In this document: positions 24,843 to 34,628 of the stretch, one piece after another
Layout: each line of letters starts with the position of its first letter
Numbering within the stretch: position 1 is the first letter of the stretch
Made by a program: the position numbers and the translations under genes
The notes under the pieces: model-generated
What the model was told of the DNA's origin: nothing
The model's database searches: none
The model's input: the letters and a program-made list of their open reading frames with translations, nothing else
Source of the DNA: Dehalococcoidia bacterium
GTDB lineage: Bacteria > Chloroflexota > Dehalococcoidia > GIF9 > AB-539-J10
DNA length: 42,960 bases
NCBI GenBank assembly: GCA_030602785.1
Contig: JAUVZB010000014.1
Span: 1 to 42,960 of the forward strand
Direction: 5' to 3'

Positions 24843-25409
24843 ATGCAGGAACACATTCCGACCCACGACGAGGCTCTCGCAATCCTCAAGGAGTTCAACA
24901 AGAGCGACAGCCTGCTCAAGCACGCCTACTCGGTGGAGGGCGTCATGAGGCACATAGCCCGCAAGCGCGGCGAGGACGAGCAGAAGTGGGCCATCGTGGG
25001 GCTGATACATGATCTCGACTACGAGCGTTATCCGTCGGAGCACTGCAGGAAGACCCGAGAGATCCTCTCGGAGCGCGGCTGGCAGGAGGAGTACATACAG
25101 GCTGCCGTCTCTCATGGCTGGGGCATCTGCACCGACGAGGAGCCCACAACCGATATGGCTAGGACGCTCTACGCCGTGGACGAGCTCACCGGCCTCATTA
25201 CGGCCGCAGCGCTCGTCAGGCCTTCCAGGAGTGTGGCTGACATGGAGGCAAAGTCGGTCATCAAGAAGTGGAAGGACAAGTCGTTCGCAGCCGGAGTGGA
25301 CCGGTCCATCATTGAGAAGGGCGTGGGGCTGCTTGGAGTCGAACTCCGCGACCTCGTCACGGACGCCATTATGGGTATGCGCGAGGTCAAGGACAAGATC
25401 GGGCTCTAG
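24843..25409 (+). CDS. HD-domain metal-dependent phosphohydrolase-like protein
   Basis: A 188-residue helical protein. The metal ligands of the HD superfamily can be placed: His27 in LLKHAYSVE, His56-Asp57 in GLIHDLDYERYP, and an Asp near 113 in YAVDELTGL. The family hydrolyses phosphate esters, often of nucleotides; this subgroup (KHAYSVEGVMRHIA) is common in anaerobes and has no assigned substrate. It begins at ATG 24843 after CAAGGAGGCAGG. It forms a single-gene unit and ends 12 bp from the convergent reductase gene. Confidence 0.85.
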   Translation: MQEHIPTHDEALAILKEFNKSDSLLKHAYSVEGVMRHIARKRGEDEQKWAIVGLIHDLDYERYPSEHCRKTREILSERGWQEEYIQAAVSHGWGICTDEEPTTDMARTLYAVDELTGLITAAALVRPSRSVADMEAKSVIKKWKDKSFAAGVDRSIIEKGVGLLGVELRDLVTDAIMGMREVKDKIGL

Positions 25410-25421
25410 CCGGCCTCTGTC

Positions 25422-27341
25422 CTACAGCGTCGCTCCCACCGTGTAGCCCTCCCGCACAGCATCGCCTATCTCCCGGGGCTCCACACAGTCGCCTACGGCG
25501 TACAACTCGGCAACCCTGCCCTTGAGGCCTTCGTACAGGCTCGTGTCGGGGACAGAGCCTGCGGCAAGCACGAGCGTGTCAGTCTCCAGTATCCGCGTCC
25601 GGCCGTCAGGTGTCCCGACGACGAGAGCCCCTGGCCGCGCCTCTTCATAGCGCACGCCGGGCAGCAGCACTATGCCCTTCTGCTGCAGTCTCTCGAGAAA
25701 GAACTGCCTCAGAGAGGGGCCGACCCTGGTTGCCATCTCCTTCCCTCGGCGTGTCACAGTGACGCTCTTGCCATGCTCCGCCAGGTACTCTGCGGTCTCG
25801 CACCCGACGAGTTCACCGCCTATGACGACAACCCGCCTGCCGGTCTTCGCGCTTCCGTCGAGGACAGCCCCCGCCGTCACGGGCTTGCACTCGTCGAGAC
25901 CCGGTATGTCTGGCAGGGCTGCATGTGCCCCTGTTGCCAGCACCACCGCATCCGGCCTCTCATCCATAATCGCCTCTATCGTGGCATCCCGCTGTAGCTC
26001 GGTGGCGACGCCCTGACGCTTGAGTTGGGCTTCGAGATAGCGTGTGAAGCAGGCCATGCGGTCCTTGTGAGGAGGAACAGCCGCCTGGAGCAGTTGCCCG
26101 CCGAGACACTGCCCCTTCTCCCAGAGAGTCACAGTGTGTCCCCTGGATGCCGCCGCCGTGGCAGCTGCCATTCCGCCCGGCCCTCCACCCACCACCAGTA
26201 CGCGCTTCACAACTGCAGCGGCAGCCGGTGCGGGCTCGTGGTCCCTGCCCAGTCTCGGATTCACCTGGCACCTGATGCCCAGCGTATCCGGAGCCATCAG
26301 CGTGTCGCGACAGTGCATACAGGCGATGCACGGGACGATATCCTCCTCTTTCCCTGCCGCCAGCTTGTTGGCCAACTCGGGCTCTGCGAGGAGCGCCTTC
26401 CCGATTGCCACCAGGTCCGTACTTCCTTCCTCCAGGAGCTCTTCGGCCGCTTCCGGAGTGATGCGTCCTACGGCCATCACCGGCATCTTCAGAGCCCCCT
26501 TCATCGCCGCGGCCAGATACGCAATCACCGCGGGCTTGAAGACAGCCGTGGTCCTGTTCGTCGGCGTCGAGGGGCCATAGGCAGATACGTGCACCGCCAG
26601 AGAACCCGCCTGCTCGGCAAGCTTCGCCACTTCCACCGCCTCTTGCAGTGACGTTCCCTCCCCTACTCCGTACTCGCGGCCATTCGTCCTGATCCAGAGG
26701 GGATATTCCGCTCCTGTCGCGGCGCGCACCGCCGCGATGACCTCGATGAGGAAGCGAGCCCGGTTGGTGATGTCGCCGCCATACTCGTCGGTCCGCTTGT
26801 TCGCCGCCCTGGAGATGAATTCGTCTATCAGGTAGCTGTGCGCCCCGTGAATCTCCACAGCGTCGAAGCCTGCCTCCTTCGCACAAACCGCAGCACGAGC
26901 GAACGAGTCTACTGCTGACCTTATGTCCTTCACACTCAGCTCCCTGGGCAGCTCGCCTCGAGGGTCCGCGATTGCCGACGGGGCGACCGGCTGCATGCCC
27001 GTGAGGCTTGACTTCGCCATCCGGCCCCCGTGATGGAGCTGGATCGCCGCCACGGCGCCGTGCCGCTTGATGACGTCGGCCAGGTCCCGCAGGCCCGGCA
27101 GCAGCCCGTCGTCATAGATGCCGAGCTGATTCGCGAACGCCTGACCCACAGGGTCAATGTAGGACGCCTCCACGATGATGAGCCCCGTTCCGCCTCGCGC
27201 GCGCGTCTCATAATGCGCCTTGAGTTGCTCCGTCACACGGCCCTTCTCGTCGGCGTACTGGCTCGTGATGGGGGCCATCACAAGTCTATTCCGAAGCGGG
27301 AGCGGTCCCAGATGGAAGGGTTCCAGTATGCGTCTCGTCAT
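25422..27341 (-). CDS. NADH:flavin oxidoreductase / 2,4-dienoyl-CoA reductase-type enzyme
   Basis: A 639-residue three-domain flavoprotein. The N-terminal Old-Yellow-Enzyme barrel (about 1-340) has RNRLVMAPITSQYAD, QLHHGGR near 103 and EIHGAHSYLIDEF near 170. A 4Fe-4S site follows, CIACMHC then CQVNPRLG near 335-355. The C-terminal half has FAD and NAD(P)-binding glycine loops (VVGGGPGGMAAA near 382 and VVIGGELVGCETAEYL near 500). The layout is that of FadH-like dienoyl-CoA reductases, bile-acid BaiCD and trimethylamine dehydrogenase relatives, which reduce enoyl or enoate double bonds. The substrate is not readable. fmt lies 38 bp upstream on the same strand, so the two may share a message. 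Confidence 0.88.
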   Translation of the reverse strand: MTRRILEPFHLGPLPLRNRLVMAPITSQYADEKGRVTEQLKAHYETRARGGTGLIIVEASYIDPVGQAFANQLGIYDDGLLPGLRDLADVIKRHGAVAAIQLHHGGRMAKSSLTGMQPVAPSAIADPRGELPRELSVKDIRSAVDSFARAAVCAKEAGFDAVEIHGAHSYLIDEFISRAANKRTDEYGGDITNRARFLIEVIAAVRAATGAEYPLWIRTNGREYGVGEGTSLQEAVEVAKLAEQAGSLAVHVSAYGPSTPTNRTTAVFKPAVIAYLAAAMKGALKMPVMAVGRITPEAAEELLEEGSTDLVAIGKALLAEPELANKLAAGKEEDIVPCIACMHCRDTLMAPDTLGIRCQVNPRLGRDHEPAPAAAAVVKRVLVVGGGPGGMAAATAAASRGHTVTLWEKGQCLGGQLLQAAVPPHKDRMACFTRYLEAQLKRQGVATELQRDATIEAIMDERPDAVVLATGAHAALPDIPGLDECKPVTAGAVLDGSAKTGRRVVVIGGELVGCETAEYLAEHGKSVTVTRRGKEMATRVGPSLRQFFLERLQQKGIVLLPGVRYEEARPGALVVGTPDGRTRILETDTLVLAAGSVPDTSLYEGLKGRVAELYAVGDCVEPREIGDAVREGYTVGATL

Positions 27342-27379
27342 CGTCTTTGCTCCTCCGGTCTTTTCCTCAGCCGCTTTCT

Positions 27380-28336
27380 CTACTTCATGAGAGACGACCC
27401 GATGAAGTCACCATGCCCACGAACGAACTCCTCCGCTGAAACCTGGCGCTTTCCTTCGAGCTGTACCTCTCCAAGGCCAAGAAGTCCTTCCCCGGTCACA
27501 ACTCCGATTCGGAGCGCTGAGGTGGCGGGCAATTCCACCACTCTCCCCACATCTCCTCTCTGCCACCCCTGAAGCGGCCGACCGCTGAGTATCTTCAGTC
27601 GCTTCCCTTCCCATGTCGTGTAGCATCCAGGCCATGGATGATACGCCCTTACCCGCCTCCAGAGCTCCACAGCGGGCAGGCTCCAGTCGAGCTCCGCGTC
27701 TTTCGCTCGAATCAGTTCACTCGAGGTAGCGAGCGCTTCATCCTGCGGCCGGGGCACAAGGTCTCCTTCAATCCACTTCCAGAGGGTGGAACACAGCAGG
27801 CGAGCCCCCATCTCAGACAGGGCCTGTGTCAGGCCACCGGTGGTATCACTCTCGCTGATGCTACGCGACTCCTGACTGAGCACCGGCCCTGTATCCAGTC
27901 CCTCATCCATGAGCATTATTGACACTCCCGTCTCAGCATCACCGCGCAGCAGCGCTGTTGCCACGGGCGACGGCCCTCTGTAACGAGGCAGAAGCGATGG
28001 GTGAACATTCAGACACCCCTGGCGGGGCACCTCCAGCACTTCCCGGGGAAGCAGATACGCGAATGCCGCAACCACGACGACCTCCGGCCGGAACTCTGCA
28101 AGCGAGACGACACTCTCCTGTCCGCGCATTGTCGAGGGCTCAATGACCCGAAAGCCGTGCTCAAGTGCAGCTCGTTTGACAGGCGATGGAGCCATGTGCC
28201 GCCCACGTCCCGCCGGACGCTCCGGCCGAGTGTATACAGCGACTATCTCGCAGGGGCTGCGTGCGAGCTCTTCCAGGACTGGCACGCCGAATTCCGGCGT
28301 CCCCATGAAAACAATTCGAGGATTCACGTAAGGCAC
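27380..28336 (-). CDS. fmt: Methionyl-tRNA formyltransferase
   Basis: Formylates initiator Met-tRNA using 10-formyl-tetrahydrofolate. It is 318 residues, the normal length. IVFMGTPEFGVPVLEEL starts near residue 8. The catalytic Asn-His-Asp set lies in NVHPSLLPRYRGPSP near 108 and DEGLDTG near 145. A C-terminal OB-like tRNA-binding domain begins near 205 (AYHPWPGCYT). The likely start is GTG 28336; GTG 28327 is an alternative. The deformylase gene def, which often accompanies fmt, is not adjacent. It is divergent from dnaA with 179 bp between them. Confidence 0.95.
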   Translation of the reverse strand: MPYVNPRIVFMGTPEFGVPVLEELARSPCEIVAVYTRPERPAGRGRHMAPSPVKRAALEHGFRVIEPSTMRGQESVVSLAEFRPEVVVVAAFAYLLPREVLEVPRQGCLNVHPSLLPRYRGPSPVATALLRGDAETGVSIMLMDEGLDTGPVLSQESRSISESDTTGGLTQALSEMGARLLCSTLWKWIEGDLVPRPQDEALATSSELIRAKDAELDWSLPAVELWRRVRAYHPWPGCYTTWEGKRLKILSGRPLQGWQRGDVGRVVELPATSALRIGVVTGEGLLGLGEVQLEGKRQVSAEEFVRGHGDFIGSSLMK

Positions 28337-28515
28337 ATTTTCGGGGATTTGTCCTATTTATGTCAAAGCGTCCCTAGAGAAGCCCGGGGGCCTTTGCTAA
28401 ATTGATATCCATGCTCGTGACCCCCGCTAGGTCCGTCAGAACCCCCGCTCTTCTTGCATAATCCTTCCCTCGTATTCGTCCTGGGCAACTGCATCTATTT
28501 GATATCTGTGGAGGC
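28337..28515. other. fmt-dnaA divergent intergenic region
   Basis: A 179-bp gap between divergent genes, so it must hold both promoters. TTGACA is present on the minus strand (28366-28361) for fmt, but its -10 is unclear. CATAAT at 28457-28462 is the best -10 candidate for dnaA. No consensus DnaA box was seen here. Confidence 0.4.
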
Positions 28516-29850
28516 GTGTTGGAGTCGGCACACGAGACTTGGCAGAAGGCCTTAGGCGAACTTCAAACTCAAGTAAGCCGTGTCAACTACAACACGTGGC
28601 TGCGCAATAGTCACGGGGTGTCCTGTGACAACGGCGTGTTCATCGTCGGGACACGGAGCGCGTTTGTCGCCGAGTGGCTGACCAAACGTCTCCGCTCGCT
28701 TGTGAAGAAGACTCTCACGCACGTGGTCGGCTACGACACCGAAGTCGAGTTCGTTGTCCGCGACAAGCTCCCTCCTCAGCGCAGGCCGCAACTGCAGTCA
28801 GCGCTGGCCGATGGCGGCGTCAGCACAAGAGCCCGCGTTGAGGCACCCGACTCTCGATTCACTTTCGACAACTTCGTCGTGGGCAGCTGCAACCGACTCG
28901 CTTGCGCCACGGCCCTCGAGATTGCAGAGAACTCCCCGAGCTCCTTCAACCCCCTGTATCTGTACAGCGGCACCGGGCAGGGAAAGACACATCTGCTCCA
29001 GGCAATCGGCCATGCAGCACGCTTGAGTGGCCGCCAGGTGCTCTACATAACGGCAGAGCGCTTCACAGATGAGTTCGTCCTTGCCGTGAGGCAGAAACGC
29101 GTCGAAGAGTTCAGTTCGAAATTCAGAGCACTCTCGCTGCTCCTTTTCGACGACATCCAGTTCCTTGCCAACAAGCGCCAGACCCTGCAGTGCTTCTACC
29201 ATATCTTCGACGAGCTTCATCAGAAGGACTGCCAGATAGCCGTTGCGGGCGATCGTCATCCCCGGGACATGCACATGCTCGGCGACAAGCTCAGGAGTCG
29301 TCTGGAAAGCGGCATGGTGGCCTGCATTCAGCCTCCTGAGTGCGAGACCCGACTCTGTTTCCTGGAGGCCAGAGCGGCCGAGGCTGACAGCTGCATACCT
29401 GCCGACGCCCTCTGGATTCTAGCCCAGGAAGTGCGCGGAAACATGCGACAACTGGAAGGCGCCCTCGTCTACCTGGCCGCCCAGGCCAGACTGACCGGGG
29501 ATGATATCAATGCACAGTCTGTCAACAATCTCCTCACCACCATTTCCTCCACAGGTGACACCGGGGCCATCGTCCACGAGGTCGCCGACTCCTTCGACGT
29601 CCCAATGGAAGAGCTGCTCGGCAAGAAGAGAGACCGGAAGACCGCTCTCGCGAGGCACGTTGCCATGTACCTCCTGCGCACTGAGACCAGCTGTTCTCTC
29701 TCGGAGATTGGTCGACAACTCGGCAACCGTGACCACGCAACCGTCCTCCACGGCCACAACAGGATTTCCGTAGAACTGAAACAGAACCCGAAACTGAGCA
29801 AGAAAGTTGCCAGGATTCGGGAGCGGCTGGCGCAGGACAAAGGTCTGTAG
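28516..29850 (+). CDS. dnaA: Chromosomal replication initiator protein DnaA
   Basis: ATP-dependent initiator that opens the replication origin. It is 444 residues with the four-domain plan. Domain I holds WQKALGELQTQVSRVNYNTWL; a short linker follows. The AAA+ domain starts with FTFDNFVVGSCN near 115, with Walker A SGTGQGKTHL at 151-160, Walker B LLLFDDIQFLANK near 208-220 and sensor ITAVAGDRHPRDM-like residues near 245. The C-terminal helix-turn-helix carries the signature GNRDHATVLHGHNRI near 410. The sequence is divergent: usual forms read GGxGLGKTH and SDRPP. GTG 28516 lies very close to GGAGG (28510-28514), so TTG 28519 may be the true start. Confidence 0.95.
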   Translation: MLESAHETWQKALGELQTQVSRVNYNTWLRNSHGVSCDNGVFIVGTRSAFVAEWLTKRLRSLVKKTLTHVVGYDTEVEFVVRDKLPPQRRPQLQSALADGGVSTRARVEAPDSRFTFDNFVVGSCNRLACATALEIAENSPSSFNPLYLYSGTGQGKTHLLQAIGHAARLSGRQVLYITAERFTDEFVLAVRQKRVEEFSSKFRALSLLLFDDIQFLANKRQTLQCFYHIFDELHQKDCQIAVAGDRHPRDMHMLGDKLRSRLESGMVACIQPPECETRLCFLEARAAEADSCIPADALWILAQEVRGNMRQLEGALVYLAAQARLTGDDINAQSVNNLLTTISSTGDTGAIVHEVADSFDVPMEELLGKKRDRKTALARHVAMYLLRTETSCSLSEIGRQLGNRDHATVLHGHNRISVELKQNPKLSKKVARIRERLAQDKGL

Positions 29851-30036
29851 ACAACCTGTTGATAGGCTTCCGATACCTGCGGTAGATGCTGTCGACAACC
29901 GACTCGGGCCATCTCACAACTTGTGCTTCTATCGAACGCGACTGTTGACTCTGACTCGACTTATCCATCCAGCCTATGACTACTATCTCTGATGTTATAC
30001 TCCTGTACCTTAATCCAATATGTATATAGGATAGTA
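29846..30036. other. oriC: Candidate replication-origin region between dnaA and nadD
   Basis: Two DnaA-box-like 9-mers in the same orientation, TGTAGACAA (29846-29854, overlapping the dnaA stop) and TGTCGACAA (29890-29898), are followed by TTATCCATC (29961-29969). A stretch rich in A and T follows from about 29975 to 30036 (ATGTTATACTCC, TATGTATATAGGATAG), clearly different from the GC-rich surroundings and suitable as an unwinding element. CACAACTTGTG (29915-29925) is palindromic. Only one box is near the TTATCCACA consensus, and local gene orientation does not diverge from this point, so the call is tentative. Confidence 0.35.
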
Positions 30037-30639
30037 ATGAGGATAGGTATTCTCGGCGGTACATTCGATCCGGTACACGTGGGTCACATATTCGTTGCGG
30101 AGGAGGCGCGTATCCGGCTCTCTCTGGACCTGGTGCTGTTCGTTGTCGCAGGGAATCCATGGCTGAAGGTGGAGCGGGTCATCAGTCCTTCGGAGCACAG
30201 GATAGAGATGGTTCGTCTGTCGATAGCGAAGCACAAGCAGTTCGACATCTCGACTGTGGAAGTGGAACGGGGTGGGCCATCCTATACGGTCGATACGCTG
30301 GACGAACTGCGTAGCACCACGGGTGAAAACGAGTACTACTTGATTCTGGGGCGGGATAGCTTCACTGAACTGCCTCTGTGGAAGGAGCCCGAGAGGATCG
30401 TGGAGATATGCAAGCTCGTCGTGGTTCCGAGGATTGGAACGAATCTACCGGAACTGAGAGAGGTGGCGGCGCGTATCAGGGGATTGTCAGGGGAAAACGT
30501 GGTTACACTGGACTCTCCGATGATAGGAATCAGCTCTTCCGGCATACGGGAACGCGTGGCGAGAGGGCTTCCGATTGACTACCTGGTTCCTGGTGAGGTA
30601 GAGAAGTACATAGTGGCCCACGGCCTGTACCGTGGCTGA
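30037..30639 (+). CDS. nadD: Nicotinate-nucleotide adenylyltransferase
   Basis: Joins nicotinate mononucleotide with ATP to give deamido-NAD, the adenylylation step of NAD synthesis. It is 200 residues. The nucleotidyltransferase signature GGTFDPVHVGH lies at residues 6-16, LILGRDSF near 100 and the ISSSGIRERV motif near 170. The start is ATG 30037. An upstream ATG (29992) would place the AT-rich region in the coding frame and add 15 residues of no family likeness. TATATA (30023-30028) just before it may be a -10 box of a near-leaderless message. It converges on gyrB with 6 bp between stops. Confidence 0.95.
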   Translation: MRIGILGGTFDPVHVGHIFVAEEARIRLSLDLVLFVVAGNPWLKVERVISPSEHRIEMVRLSIAKHKQFDISTVEVERGGPSYTVDTLDELRSTTGENEYYLILGRDSFTELPLWKEPERIVEICKLVVVPRIGTNLPELREVAARIRGLSGENVVTLDSPMIGISSSGIRERVARGLPIDYLVPGEVEKYIVAHGLYRG

Positions 30640-30645
30640 TGGTTG

Positions 30646-32619
<1,974 letters not shown>

Positions 32620-32641
32620 TTAGGGTCCCGGGTTGGAGGAG

Positions 32642-32677
32642 TGTGGACAACGTAGCTGGAGACACTAGCAAATTGTA
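32642..32677 (-). promoter_or_regulatory. gyrB promoter box with an adjacent DnaA-box-like site
   Basis: Minus-strand TACAAT (32677-32672) lies in the gap between hisS and gyrB; no good -35 is seen. TTGTCCACA on the minus strand (32650-32642) lies just downstream of the expected start site. It differs from the DnaA consensus at one position. A leader of about 100 nt would precede gyrB. Confidence 0.4.
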
Positions 32678-32698
32678 CCACATTTGGGAAGGATTCAG

Positions 32699-33982
32699 CT
32701 ACGAGGAAGCGCTATCCGGTGAGCAGTCAACAGGCCTGCCGAGGTGTTCAACCAGTTCGTCCTGAGGCAGCGTCGATTGCTCGTTGCGTGCCATGTCCCG
32801 GACGACAGCCGTGCGCGCCTCAACTTCGTTGTCTCCCAGGATTATCGTGTATGTCACCCCCAGGGAGTTGGCCTGACGAAGCTGCGCCTTGAAGCTCTTG
32901 GTGCCCGTGGAAGCCAAAACGCCGATACCTGCCCCCCTCAGCCTTCTTGCCAGGCTGACGGCTGTCTGCCGGGCCGGCGTGCCCACGTGCGCAATATAGA
33001 CGCGCGGCCCTGGAGGCACGGGCACATCGAGTCCCTGTTCCTTGATGTTGAGAATTACTCGCTCCAGGCCCATGGCGAAGCCCACGGCAGGCGTGGGCTT
33101 GCCGCCGATTTGCTCAATCAATCCGTCATATCGGCCCCCGCCCACGATGGCGCTCTGGCTCCCCTGGCGCTGAGGCAGAATCTCGAAAACCGTTCTGGTG
33201 TAGTAGTCGAGTCCCCGCACGAGAGTGTGGTTGAGCGCGAAAGGAATTCCGAGAACCTTTAGCTGTTCCTGAACCTCGCGGAAGTGGTCCTTGCACTCGG
33301 GACAGAGGTAATCGGAGATGTGCGGCGCAGCGTCTACGATACGTTTGCACGCGGACTGCTTGCAGTCGAGCAGTCTCAAGGGGTTCCTCACCATGCGAAC
33401 CCGGCAGTCGGAACACACATCGGCGGAGAATGCCTGGTAGTATTGCTGGAGCACCTCGACGTAGGCGGGTTGACATTCACGGCACCCGATGCTGTTGAGC
33501 AGCACTGAGAGCCGTGTCAGGCCAAGCGACTCCAGGAAGCGTATGGCGAGCTCGATAACCTCGACGTCGAGTATTGGCGAGGCGTCGCCGAGCGCCTCGC
33601 AGCCGAACTGGTGATGCTGGCGGTACCTTCCCGCCTGGGGACGCTCGTAGCGAAAAGTGGGCCCGATGTAGTAGAGGCGCACCGGCTGCGAGAGGTTGAA
33701 GAGACCGTGTTCCACATACGCCCGGCATACGGGAGCCGTGTTCTCGGCCCTGAGCGCGAGCTTCTGCCCGCCCCGGTCTTCGAAGATATACATCTCCTTC
33801 TCCACAAGGTCGGTCCCCTCCGCATCGGTACGCGCGAAGAGTCCGTAGTCCTCGAAAGCCGGAGTGTCGATTCGCTCGTAACCGTAGAGCAGGCACACCT
33901 CTGCAGCGCGCTGCTGCACGTGAGCCCAGTATGCCTGCTCGCCAGGCAGTATGTCGGTAGTCCCTCTCGGTGCCTTGTACAC
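32699..33982 (-). CDS. hisS: Histidine-tRNA ligase
   Basis: Class II aminoacyl-tRNA synthetase that charges tRNA-His. It is 427 residues. Motif 1 lies in the first 60 residues (APRGTTDILP, then RIDTPAFED), motif 2 is GPTFRYERPQAGRYRQHHQFGCE near 107-130, the histidine-specific LVRGLDYYTRTVFE lies near 255, and motif 3 GFAMGLERV near 305. The C-terminal anticodon domain begins near 325. A cysteine-rich insertion (CSDCRVRM, then CKQSACKRI and CPEC, about 190-230) may bind zinc. The start is GTG 33982 with no Shine-Dalgarno. TTGACA (minus, 34006-34001) suggests a promoter of its own, though a -10 is not clear. Confidence 0.94.
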   Translation of the reverse strand: MYKAPRGTTDILPGEQAYWAHVQQRAAEVCLLYGYERIDTPAFEDYGLFARTDAEGTDLVEKEMYIFEDRGGQKLALRAENTAPVCRAYVEHGLFNLSQPVRLYYIGPTFRYERPQAGRYRQHHQFGCEALGDASPILDVEVIELAIRFLESLGLTRLSVLLNSIGCRECQPAYVEVLQQYYQAFSADVCSDCRVRMVRNPLRLLDCKQSACKRIVDAAPHISDYLCPECKDHFREVQEQLKVLGIPFALNHTLVRGLDYYTRTVFEILPQRQGSQSAIVGGGRYDGLIEQIGGKPTPAVGFAMGLERVILNIKEQGLDVPVPPGPRVYIAHVGTPARQTAVSLARRLRGAGIGVLASTGTKSFKAQLRQANSLGVTYTIILGDNEVEARTAVVRDMARNEQSTLPQDELVEHLGRPVDCSPDSASS

Positions 33983-34019
33983 GACTGCTTAGATACGCTG
34001 TGTCAACGCCCGGGTCCGC

Positions 34020-34628
34020 CTATGAGACGGCCTTGATGCCCCTTGACAGTGCCTCGAAGTTGAGTTCGAGCCGGTCCGGCGGCAGGTTGTCCCGCAGTTC
34101 CGCCTTGATGTCCTCGACGTTGAGAGATAGCTGTCCAGTCCCGAGGAGGGCGCCGACCATGACGATGTTCATCGCGATGGGGGCGTTCAACTCAAGGGCA
34201 ATGCTCGTTGCGTCGACAAACCAGGCTGCCGCGGACATGTCTGTGACCGCCTTCTTGAGGGGCTCGATGTCAGGGTAGCTCTCCTTGGCGGCTGAAACGC
34301 TGGCGGGGATGACGGGATAGGTATTGCTGATGCAGACAGTCTCCGGGTTGCCGTACTTCTCCAGGAGCCGCAGGGTCTCAAGGGGCTCGAGGCCCAAGAT
34401 GAGATTGGCATGGCCCTCGGGCATGAGAGGGCCAGCCTCTCTCTTCTTGGAGACGCGCACGGTGCTGAAGACCGCGCCACCGCGTTGGGCCGCGCCGAAC
34501 GTCTCCCCGATGGTGACGTAGTAGCCCTTCTTGAGGTAGGCGCCACCAACGATTCCCGAAAGGAGGATATTGCCCTGTCCTCCCACTCCGCAGATGACGA
34601 GGTTCAGGGGATCAGCAGTGATAGCCAT
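34020..34628 (-). CDS. iorB: Indolepyruvate ferredoxin oxidoreductase, beta subunit
   Basis: Gamma-domain subunit of the 2-oxoacid:ferredoxin oxidoreductase family, partner of IorA. It is 202 residues, with the nucleotide-fold start NLVICGVGGQGNILLSGIVGGA near 10, then TFGAAQRGGAVFSTVRVSK near 45. The GVGGQG motif binds a cofactor at the subunit interface in related enzymes. Its ATG overlaps the iorA stop (TAATG), so both are made in equal amounts. The complex oxidatively decarboxylates aryl pyruvates to aryl-acetyl-CoA, passing electrons to ferredoxin, in amino-acid fermentation. Confidence 0.93.
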   Translation of the reverse strand: MAITADPLNLVICGVGGQGNILLSGIVGGAYLKKGYYVTIGETFGAAQRGGAVFSTVRVSKKREAGPLMPEGHANLILGLEPLETLRLLEKYGNPETVCISNTYPVIPASVSAAKESYPDIEPLKKAVTDMSAAAWFVDATSIALELNAPIAMNIVMVGALLGTGQLSLNVEDIKAELRDNLPPDRLELNFEALSRGIKAVS

